Of a stretch of 49,230 nucleotides of DNA, positions 8,496 to 15,496 are shown piece by piece; the first letter of the stretch is position 1; the number at the start of each line of letters is the position of its first letter. A program made the position numbers and the translations under genes. The notes under the pieces were generated by a model. The model was not told the origin of the DNA and searched no databases. It worked only from the letters and a program-made list of their open reading frames with translations. Origin of the DNA: Bacteroidales bacterium (GTDB taxonomy: Bacteria > Bacteroidota > Bacteroidia > Bacteroidales > UBA3824); contig JAFPZK010000059.1 in the NCBI GenBank assembly GCA_017417315.1, forward strand, positions 1 through 49,230. The letters are read 5' to 3'.

Positions 8496-9716
8496 TTATT
8501 CGTAACGCAGTGCGTTAATCGGGTCTAAGTTAGCGGCTTTTTTAGCGGGATACCACCCGAAGAAAATACCTGTTGCGGCGCAGACTATGAACGAGATTAT
8601 TACAGCCGTTCCGCTGATGACAAAGGGCCAGTTAAGAAGTTGTGTTGCCGCATAACTTATTATCAGTCCGACTATTATGCCGATGATTCCGCCCACGAGC
8701 GAGAGCATTGCCGATTCGAGCAAAAACTGAAACATAATGTCTCTGCTTCTTGCTCCGATTGCGGTTCTAAGACCTATTTCTTTTGTTCTTTCGGTAACGG
8801 TTACGTACATGATGTTCATAATTCCTATTCCGCCGACAATCAGCGAGATAGAGGCTATTGCCGCTAACAGAACGGTCAGAAATCCCGTTACCGAACTCAT
8901 CATTTGAAGCATTTCGGCTTGTGTTCTAACGTCAAAATCGTCGTCGTCGGGATTTGTGATTTTGTGGCTTGCCCTAAGAACCGAAGTTATTTCGTTAACT
9001 GCCTCGTCTGCAACATTTTCCGAGGCTGCCGAGGCATAAATCATGTGAACGTATTGAGTCGCGAGAATCCTTTTCATAACCGTGGAATACGGCGCAAAAA
9101 CAATGTCGTCTTGGTCTTGTCCCATTTGGTTTTCGCCTTTTGAAGCCAAAACGCCGATTACTTTAAACGGTATGCTGCCGAATCTTATTTCTTCGCCGAC
9201 GGGGTTTTTGCCGTCAGGAAAGAGGTTTTCGGCAACCGTTGAGCCGATAAGACAGACTTTTTTGTATTCTTTGATGTCGTCTTCGGTAAACATAGTTCCA
9301 TGTTCGATAGTGTATTTTCTGATTGTCAGAATGTCCGCAGAACCGCCCTGAATGGAACCCGGCCAGTTGTTTGAGCCTCTTACGAGTTGTCCCGAACCGC
9401 TTACCATAGGCGAGACGTAACTGATGTTTTTGCATTTTGTCTTTATAGCCTCGCAGTCTTTTACGGTAAGGCTCTGAGTGTTGGAATTTCCGAGATTGAC
9501 ACCGCCTCTGTTCTGGTTTTTGCGCATAACCATAATGAGGTTTGTTCCCATTGTCGAAATTTCTTCGTTGATGTTAAGAGTGGAACTTTGTCCCAAACTC
9601 ACCATCGCAATAACCGACGAAATTCCGATTATCACGCCGAGCATTGTCAAAAGCGACCTTGTTTTGTTTCTTAAAATCGCCTGATACGCTATTTTGAAAA
9701 GGTTTGAAAAATTCAT
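8496..9716 (-). CDS. macB: MacB-type ABC transporter permease
   Basis: A 406-residue inner-membrane permease. It has the MacB pattern: a first membrane helix (about residues 20-45) after AILRNKTRSLLTMLGVIIG, a large periplasmic MacB_PCD domain, then three helices of the FtsX domain from about residue 280. The motif VGGIGIMNIMYVTVTERTKE and the end DPINALRYE are both family hallmarks. It takes part in tripartite efflux or lipoprotein/peptide extrusion driven by ATP hydrolysis. Unlike E. coli MacB, the ATPase is a separate upstream gene (12-bp gap). It is the last gene of the tolC-macA-ATPase-permease operon. The substrate is unknown. Confidence 0.95.
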   Translation of the reverse strand: MNFSNLFKIAYQAILRNKTRSLLTMLGVIIGISSVIAMVSLGQSSTLNINEEISTMGTNLIMVMRKNQNRGGVNLGNSNTQSLTVKDCEAIKTKCKNISYVSPMVSGSGQLVRGSNNWPGSIQGGSADILTIRKYTIEHGTMFTEDDIKEYKKVCLIGSTVAENLFPDGKNPVGEEIRFGSIPFKVIGVLASKGENQMGQDQDDIVFAPYSTVMKRILATQYVHMIYASAASENVADEAVNEITSVLRASHKITNPDDDDFDVRTQAEMLQMMSSVTGFLTVLLAAIASISLIVGGIGIMNIMYVTVTERTKEIGLRTAIGARSRDIMFQFLLESAMLSLVGGIIGIIVGLIISYAATQLLNWPFVISGTAVIISFIVCAATGIFFGWYPAKKAANLDPINALRYE

Positions 9717-9728
9717 TTCTTTAAAAAA

Positions 9729-10472
9729 CTAATTATAATCGCTTGAAGCGGGCAGACTTTCGAGAGCCGCCTGAGCCGATTTTGTTTCTACTTTTTCGTC
9801 TTTTGTAACCCTGCCGTCGCGGAGCATTACCGTTCTTGACGTAAAGACTGCAATGTCAGGTTCATGGGTTACGAAAACAATACTTTTGCCTTTTTGATGA
9901 AGTTCTTGAAAAAGGCTCATAATTTCGTAAGAGGTTCTTGTGTCGAGGTTTCCCGTAGCCTCGTCAGCAAGCAGAATGACGGGGTCGTTAACTATTGCCC
10001 TTGCAATCGCGACCCTTTGTTGCTGACCGCCTGACATTTGATTAGGCGTGTGCCATAATCTTTCTTTCAGACCGACTTGTTCCAAAGCGTAGATTGCCCT
10101 TTCGCGCCTTTCTTTTGACGAGACTTCCTTATTATAAAGCAGTGGCAATTCCACTTGTTCAACGGCTGAGGTTCTCGGCAAAAGATTATAACTCTGAAAG
10201 ACAAACCCGATTTTGCGGTTTCTTACAAATGCGAGTTCGTCTTTTGAAAGCCTACTGACTTCTATTCCGTCGATGTAATATTCTCCGGAAGTGGGTTTGT
10301 CAAGGCAACCGAGAATGTTAAGCATAGTGGACTTTCCGCTTCCCGAAGTACCCATAATGCTTACAAACTCTCCCTTGTTGATTTCAAAACTTACGCCTTT
10401 CAACGCCCTGACGGTTTCGCTGCCGACTACAAATTCGCGTTTAAGATTTTCTATTTTTATAATGGCTGACAT
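9729..10472 (-). CDS. MacB/LolD-type ABC transporter ATP-binding protein
   Basis: A 247-residue ABC ATPase. Walker A is GTSGSGKST, the signature is MSGGQQQRVAIARAI, Walker B is ILLADEAT, and the H-loop is VTHEPD. The start is placed at the ATG at 10472, not at an in-frame TTG four codons earlier, because that TTG lies inside a good Shine-Dalgarno stretch (GGAGG, 5 bases before the ATG). Such a motif is notable because Bacteroidetes genes often lack one. It pairs with the downstream permease (12 bp away) and the upstream MacA-type adaptor (29 bp). A LolD-like role is conceivable, but the adaptor and OMF neighbours favour efflux. Confidence 0.95.
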   Translation of the reverse strand: MSAIIKIENLKREFVVGSETVRALKGVSFEINKGEFVSIMGTSGSGKSTMLNILGCLDKPTSGEYYIDGIEVSRLSKDELAFVRNRKIGFVFQSYNLLPRTSAVEQVELPLLYNKEVSSKERRERAIYALEQVGLKERLWHTPNQMSGGQQQRVAIARAIVNDPVILLADEATGNLDTRTSYEIMSLFQELHQKGKSIVFVTHEPDIAVFTSRTVMLRDGRVTKDEKVETKSAQAALESLPASSDYN

Positions 10473-10501
10473 TTTTTCCTCCAAAAATAAAAAAGTTATT
10501 T

Positions 10502-11743
10502 CTACATAGGACCGCCCGGACCGGGACCGCCGCCTTTATTTCCGTTTTTCGGACGCGGAGGTCCGAAAAGGTTTGCGCCTTGACCTTTCTGCGCTTTGTT
10601 TACCACAAAACTTGCCGAAAGTACAACCGTGTCGCCTTTATGCAACATTCCGTTTTTAACGATTGCTTTTACGCCGTCGTTCATTCCCGTTTCTACGGGA
10701 CAAGGACGAAGAGCGTTTCCGTTTTTAACCCAAACGTGTTTTCCGCCTTCTTCCTGCTGCATATCAGGCGGCGGCATATCGGGTTGTTTGTCTGCTGACG
10801 GTTTTTCGGGTTTACCCAAAAACTTAAACATCTCTTCCGTCGGCTGAAACTGCAACGCCTCCAAAGGCACGCAAATATCGGTTTCTTCTTTTGTTACGAT
10901 AGAAATGCTTGCCGTCATTCCCGGATAAAGTTTTTCTTCGGGGTTAGGTGCTTGAACTACAACGGTATAGGTTACGACGTTGTTTGTTGTCGTGGGTTGA
11001 AGGCGTATTTCCTTAACGCTGCCTTTAAAAACTTCTCCGTTATAAGCGTCAACCGTAAAAGTGCATTTCTGACCGACTTTTACCTGTCCGATGTCCGCTT
11101 CGTCAACGTTAGCCTCAACCTGCATATTTTTTAAATCCCTCGCAATGACAAAGAGCGTCGGCGTGTTAAAAGAAGATGCCACCGTCTGACCCTCTTCAAT
11201 ATCCTTGCTGAGAATTACGCCGTCGATAGGGGAGTAGATTTCGGCATAACCGAGATTGACTTTTGCCTCACGCAAGGAAGTCTGCGCGTTTTGAAGTGTT
11301 GATTTTGCCTGAATCAACGAGTTTTCAACGTCTTCCATATCGACTTTTGTAGCCGCTTTGCCTTCAAAAAGCATTTTGGTACGGTCGTAATTCTGCTGAG
11401 CGCGTTTTAACTGGCTTTCAGCACTCATAACCTGCGTCTGAGCCTGCGAAAGCCGCTCATTAAGGGTCGATTTGTCAAGTTCGGCAAGGAGTTGACCTTT
11501 TTTGACGTGCGAATTATAATCGACGTAAAGTTTTTCCACTATACCCGAAACCTGAGTGCCGACTTCCACTTCGTCAACGGGTTCGAGTTTTCCCGTTGCC
11601 GTTACGATGTTCTGAATCGTGTCGTTTGTAATGAATGCCGTGTTGAAGACCAATTCTTTCTTTTCCGGCAAAACCGCCTTAATTATAAAGGCGACGATAA
11701 TTACCGCTAAGGCAATAAGCAATATTTTTTTACCTTTCTTCAT
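10502..11743 (-). CDS. macA: MacA/HlyD-type periplasmic adaptor
   Basis: A 413-residue membrane-fusion protein. An N-terminal membrane anchor (about residues 6-24) is followed by a lipoyl/barrel-sandwich half (EVEVGTQVSGIVEKLYVDY), an alpha-hairpin rich in Ala, Gln and Leu (about residues 95-160), the second lipoyl half (YSPIDGVILSKDIEEGQTV) and beta-barrel domains. It links the inner-membrane MacB-type transporter to the TolC-type outer-membrane channel. The C-terminus carries a low-complexity Gly/Pro/Asn/Lys tail (about residues 390-413), and a Pro/Asp/Met-rich insert lies near 320-335. These probably disordered parts are not typical of MacA. It is the second gene of the operon, 18 bp after the tolC-like gene. 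Confidence 0.93.
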   Translation of the reverse strand: MKKGKKILLIALAVIIVAFIIKAVLPEKKELVFNTAFITNDTIQNIVTATGKLEPVDEVEVGTQVSGIVEKLYVDYNSHVKKGQLLAELDKSTLNERLSQAQTQVMSAESQLKRAQQNYDRTKMLFEGKAATKVDMEDVENSLIQAKSTLQNAQTSLREAKVNLGYAEIYSPIDGVILSKDIEEGQTVASSFNTPTLFVIARDLKNMQVEANVDEADIGQVKVGQKCTFTVDAYNGEVFKGSVKEIRLQPTTTNNVVTYTVVVQAPNPEEKLYPGMTASISIVTKEETDICVPLEALQFQPTEEMFKFLGKPEKPSADKQPDMPPPDMQQEEGGKHVWVKNGNALRPCPVETGMNDGVKAIVKNGMLHKGDTVVLSASFVVNKAQKGQGANLFGPPRPKNGNKGGGPGPGGPM

Positions 11744-11761
11744 TTCTAAAAAACTGTTTTT

Positions 11762-13072
11762 TTATAAGCCGACACTTTCGCCGGTGTATACGTCAAGAAT
11801 TTTTCTGTTAAGGATAAAACCGTATTTTGCGTTAATGTAACTGTTCAATGCGTTGATGTAATTGTTTTGCTGTTGCAGAAGGTCTGTTGTAAGGATTGCG
11901 CCTGCCTCGTATTTTCTTTGGTATGCGTCAAAACTTGCTGCGTAAGCATCTTTTCTTTCTTTGTAAGCCAAATAACGCTGATATTCGAGTTCGGTTGCGC
12001 GGTATTGGTTTGAAACCGTCCTTGTAACGTCAAGTTCCGCCTGACGGTAATCGAGTTCCGCTTGTTGCTGTTGAATTTTGGCTTTTTTCACTTGCAGTTT
12101 GTTAGAGCCTCTGTCCCAAATTGGATAACTGAGACTTATGCCTATTTGCTGCGAAAACCTGTCAGAAAACTGCTGACCGAGATTGTCAAAATCGTTATGA
12201 CCGGTGTTTATTCCTGCCGAGGCCGTGATTGAGGGTTTAGAACCCGCTTTTGAAATTTCGAGCGCGGTGTTAGCCGTTTCTATTGACGAGAGGGCGAGCC
12301 TCATATCGGGCATGTGTTCTTTTGCCCTGTCCAAAACTTCCCCTCTTTCGGGCAGAAGTGCCATAACGTCAACTGCCGAAGTGTCAGGCTCTTTTATCGT
12401 GAGGTTTGCCTCCGGGGACATCGACATATAACGTTTTAAGTTAAGAAGTGAATTTTCGAGCGAAATCACCGTGTTTAACGAGTCCGCTAAATCGCTTTGC
12501 AACTGCGCTTTGTGCATAAGATAGTCGCTTTCAATTAACGCTCCGGCATTGTAGCGGGTCTCTGCGCGTGAAAGTTCCGTCCGCGAGGCATTTACGATTG
12601 CCTGTTGATATTTGAGCCTTTCTATGCAGGAGAGGGCTGTGAGGTATTCGTTAAGGATTTGGATTGTCAGGTTGTCGTCTGCCTGAGAAGTGCGGATTTT
12701 GCCTTGTTCCATTTCCAAGCGGTTTTTTTCGATTGTGTTTTTTATGCTTCCGCCTTGATAAATCGTTTGAGAGGCGTTTATGCCGGCGTTGCCCGAAAAG
12801 TTAACGTCCTTATTTTTTCCCGTATGCGACATATTTTCGCTTACGGAAGCGTTGACGGAGGGCAAACGGTTGTTTTTGCTCTGCTCGTATGCGGCTTCGA
12901 GGCTTTCTTCGGTAAGAAGGTTTACTTGACGGCTGTAACTATGGTTGAGCGCAAAGTTCAAACATTCTTCCAACGTAAAATCATAATCTTCTGTTTCTGT
13001 GGTGTCGGTTTGCGCTTTAACTGTCATGCACGAAATTACAAAAGCGCAAATCAGAGTAGTTTTTTTCAACAT
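11762..13072 (-). CDS. TolC-family outer membrane efflux protein
   Basis: A 436-residue outer-membrane factor. A signal peptide (residues 1-20, ending VKAQ) is followed by two OEP repeats, each with long amphipathic helices and the usual pattern (LTEESLEAAYEQSKNNRLP in the first, ISLSYPIWDRG and AYQRKYEAG in the second). Three subunits would form the outer-membrane channel of the efflux complex. It is the first gene of the four-gene operon and carries a TAnnTTTG box 26 bp before its ATG. The operon is divergent from the HTH-NTPase gene at 13186, so that regulator-like protein could control it, but nothing here shows that it does. Confidence 0.95.
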   Translation of the reverse strand: MLKKTTLICAFVISCMTVKAQTDTTETEDYDFTLEECLNFALNHSYSRQVNLLTEESLEAAYEQSKNNRLPSVNASVSENMSHTGKNKDVNFSGNAGINASQTIYQGGSIKNTIEKNRLEMEQGKIRTSQADDNLTIQILNEYLTALSCIERLKYQQAIVNASRTELSRAETRYNAGALIESDYLMHKAQLQSDLADSLNTVISLENSLLNLKRYMSMSPEANLTIKEPDTSAVDVMALLPERGEVLDRAKEHMPDMRLALSSIETANTALEISKAGSKPSITASAGINTGHNDFDNLGQQFSDRFSQQIGISLSYPIWDRGSNKLQVKKAKIQQQQAELDYRQAELDVTRTVSNQYRATELEYQRYLAYKERKDAYAASFDAYQRKYEAGAILTTDLLQQQNNYINALNSYINAKYGFILNRKILDVYTGESVGL

Positions 13073-13098
13073 TTCTACCTTTTTTTATGTTTTGATTG

Positions 13099-13106
13099 CA
13101 AAAATA
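13099..13106 (-). promoter_or_regulatory. -7 box of the tolC-macAB operon
   Basis: The minus strand reads TATTTTTG (TAnnTTTG), 26 bp before the ATG at 13072. Confidence 0.6.
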
Positions 13107-13173
13107 TTCAGAAGTTTAATTAAATATTCCACTTTTAACATTTATTAATACTTGCTATGTTAAGAAAAAAGTT

Positions 13174-13181
13174 TATCTTTG
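13174..13181 (+). promoter_or_regulatory. -7 box of the HTH-NTPase gene, implying a leaderless transcript
   Basis: TATCTTTG matches TAnnTTTG, and a TTG at 13152-13154 stands 19 bp upstream, as expected for the -33 element. Only 4 bp separate the box from the ATG at 13186, whereas the other boxes in this window lie 19 to 120 bp from their start codons. Transcription would begin at or next to the A of the ATG. Confidence 0.65.
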
Positions 13182-13185
13182 CGGT

Positions 13186-15492
13186 ATGGAAAATTTAGAC
13201 TTTGCGGATGTCAAATTATTGAAGGAGAGTGTAGAAAGTAAATTTGGCAGGAGGGTTTTGTATGCCAAAGATTGTGGTGAGTTGTCTCAGGTTGTGTTTG
13301 AAAAAACCGGCTGTAAGGTTAGCGAAACCACAATTAAACGGTTGTGGAATCTTGTAAACTCCGCTTTTAATCCTTCAAAATATACATTAAATTCATTAGC
13401 CAATTACCTGAATTTTAAGGACTTTGAAGATTTTATCTTTCATAAAGATGATTATAAGAAAAATGCTGAAAATCTTTTGATTTGGGAGCAGTTGAAGTCA
13501 ACGGCGGCTAAAATTTCGAGTAGTACGGTTTCTTATCTTAAAAACCGTTGCGGTATCGGTTTTGAAAAAACAATCAAAAGAGAGTTTTTTGCGCCGGTGC
13601 TGAAAAGTTTTTTGTCTGCCCCCGAAAATGCGTATGCCCTTGTCGGACCTGACGGAATAGGAAAAACTGTTACCGTTTTGCATTATATTGACGAAATTTT
13701 AGAAAAAAACAATCAGCCCGATGATGTTGTATGGTATTTCAATTGTTCTTCCGACAATTCGCTTAACGTATTGAATGACAATCTTAAAGAAGTGCTTTCT
13801 TCGTTTCTTGGTTTGGGCGGCAAGATGAGTTATAAGGAATATTTTGAGGCTAAGCCTGCCGCTTTAAACGGACGTTTGATTCTTGTTTTGGACGATGTTT
13901 CTACGCCGGAGATTCTTGATGTTGTTCTCAGTATAATTGCTCTTTATAAAAACGAAAATTATTTCAAGGCTATTATTACCGTATCGCCTTCGGTGTGGCA
14001 AAAAGTTGGTCAAAAGGTTACCGAGAGTACACGGAGTTGTTGGTATGATGCTGCTTGGGATTTATCTACAACGGCTTACACCAATCTTCCGCTACTTACT
14101 TATGACGAGGCGATAACTGTTTTGAAAAATTGCAATGCTCTTACTATCCATAATATTGAGCATTTGGTTAATTTCTGTATAAAAGGCAGTTTCAGGATTC
14201 CGTGTTGTTTGGAATTGTTGGCAAAAAATCCTGAAACAGTGCTTACTCAAACTGACTTGTTTAGAATTTATACTCAGGCTTACCTTAGTAATTATAAATG
14301 CAAACGCTTTGTTGATTTTTTTCTTTTCACCACCAATTACGGTTTTGACACCCCTAAAACCGACAAAGACCGTCTTGCAAAACTTATTGACGAATACGGA
14401 GATGAGTTTATTTGGCTTGTGTCTTCGGGTATATTTTCTATGGAAGATGAGGCTGACTCCTTTGGCAAGCAACATTCTGTCGTAAAATTTACTTACGAGG
14501 AGTTTTTTGATTATCATCTTTCGTGTTATTGGCGCAATGAGTTCGGTATTTCCGATAGTTTGTTTTTGGAGGTATCTTCTTATTATGACGAAAATCCGAC
14601 AGTTAAGACAAAACTTTTTGCATGGTTTATCAGATTTGCTTTTGATGAGGCGCGGGTCGGCATTTTGAAAAAAATGTTCCGTATAATTGACACGTACATT
14701 AAGGTTAATTCTGATAAAACCGCGCTGAAACGCTTGTATTGCAGCCTAGTAAAGGATTATCCGAAATTTAGCGGCGAACTTTTGCTTTCTGAGCAGGAAA
14801 GTTCTTTTTATCTGAAAGAATACGTTGAATTGGATTTTCATAACGGTTTTATTCTCAAATATATTGAGGCTTATTGTGCGCGTAAAGAAAAAGCCGGCGA
14901 CAAACTTTTGGGCATAACTTTCAAGATGTTGGACTTTTTCTTAAAAGGCGACAAAACCTCTATTGAGGCCGTGTATTCTGAAATTGAAGGACTTGGTTTT
15001 GATGTTTCAGACAGTTTTCAGTATATGCTGTTTCTTACTTGCGAGTTGTTGTACAGTTATTCTTGTTACGGTTGTATCGAAAACAAAATTTTGAAGTCAG
15101 TTTCGGATTTTGCCCTTGTTTATTATATGCAAAAACGTGATTTTGTGTATTCAGAATTTATTTTGCTTGATGCTTTGATGTTGACCGGTTGCTATTCGGT
15201 TTCAAAGACTTTGTTTGAGCAAATTCCGTTGTTGACACCTAAGCGTAAACTTCAATATGCTTACGCGCTTTTTAAAATGAAAAACAAGGACAAGGCAAAA
15301 CTTATATACAACGAGAACATAGATTTGTATTTCGACAAACTGCCTGATAATTCGTTTTATTACGGTATGTTGAAATGTTGCAGACTGTCATACGAGTTTA
15401 CTAAAAACGAAAATTTTAAAAAACTCGGCTTGTTTTTTTCAAAACAAACCGGTTCACAATATTATACTGACATTTTTGAAAAAATCAGATAA
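13186..15492 (+). CDS. HTH-like plus P-loop (STAND-like) NTPase, probable regulator
   Basis: 768 residues. Residues 10-85 match a module common in Bacteroidetes regulators: an E-SVESKFG-R start, LSQVVFEKTG, then SETTIKRLW and YTLNSLANYLNFKDFEDF. It looks like a small helical DNA-binding domain. A P-loop domain follows, with Walker A GPDGIGKT at residues 154-161 and Walker B RLILVLDDV at 230-238. From about residue 400 to the end the protein is helical and TPR-like, without clear motifs. This order (effector or DNA-binding, NTPase, helical sensor) is the plan of STAND NTPases such as MalT or Avs-like sensors. Signal and target are unknown. The next gene on either side runs on the opposite strand, so the gene stands alone. 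Confidence 0.6.
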   Translation: MENLDFADVKLLKESVESKFGRRVLYAKDCGELSQVVFEKTGCKVSETTIKRLWNLVNSAFNPSKYTLNSLANYLNFKDFEDFIFHKDDYKKNAENLLIWEQLKSTAAKISSSTVSYLKNRCGIGFEKTIKREFFAPVLKSFLSAPENAYALVGPDGIGKTVTVLHYIDEILEKNNQPDDVVWYFNCSSDNSLNVLNDNLKEVLSSFLGLGGKMSYKEYFEAKPAALNGRLILVLDDVSTPEILDVVLSIIALYKNENYFKAIITVSPSVWQKVGQKVTESTRSCWYDAAWDLSTTAYTNLPLLTYDEAITVLKNCNALTIHNIEHLVNFCIKGSFRIPCCLELLAKNPETVLTQTDLFRIYTQAYLSNYKCKRFVDFFLFTTNYGFDTPKTDKDRLAKLIDEYGDEFIWLVSSGIFSMEDEADSFGKQHSVVKFTYEEFFDYHLSCYWRNEFGISDSLFLEVSSYYDENPTVKTKLFAWFIRFAFDEARVGILKKMFRIIDTYIKVNSDKTALKRLYCSLVKDYPKFSGELLLSEQESSFYLKEYVELDFHNGFILKYIEAYCARKEKAGDKLLGITFKMLDFFLKGDKTSIEAVYSEIEGLGFDVSDSFQYMLFLTCELLYSYSCYGCIENKILKSVSDFALVYYMQKRDFVYSEFILLDALMLTGCYSVSKTLFEQIPLLTPKRKLQYAYALFKMKNKDKAKLIYNENIDLYFDKLPDNSFYYGMLKCCRLSYEFTKNENFKKLGLFFSKQTGSQYYTDIFEKIR

Positions 15493-15496
15493 AATA

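Noticed and set aside
12605..13123. A 172-codon open frame on the plus strand
   Set aside because: It lies wholly antisense to the tolC-like gene and its upstream region, with no family motifs; it is a shadow of that gene.
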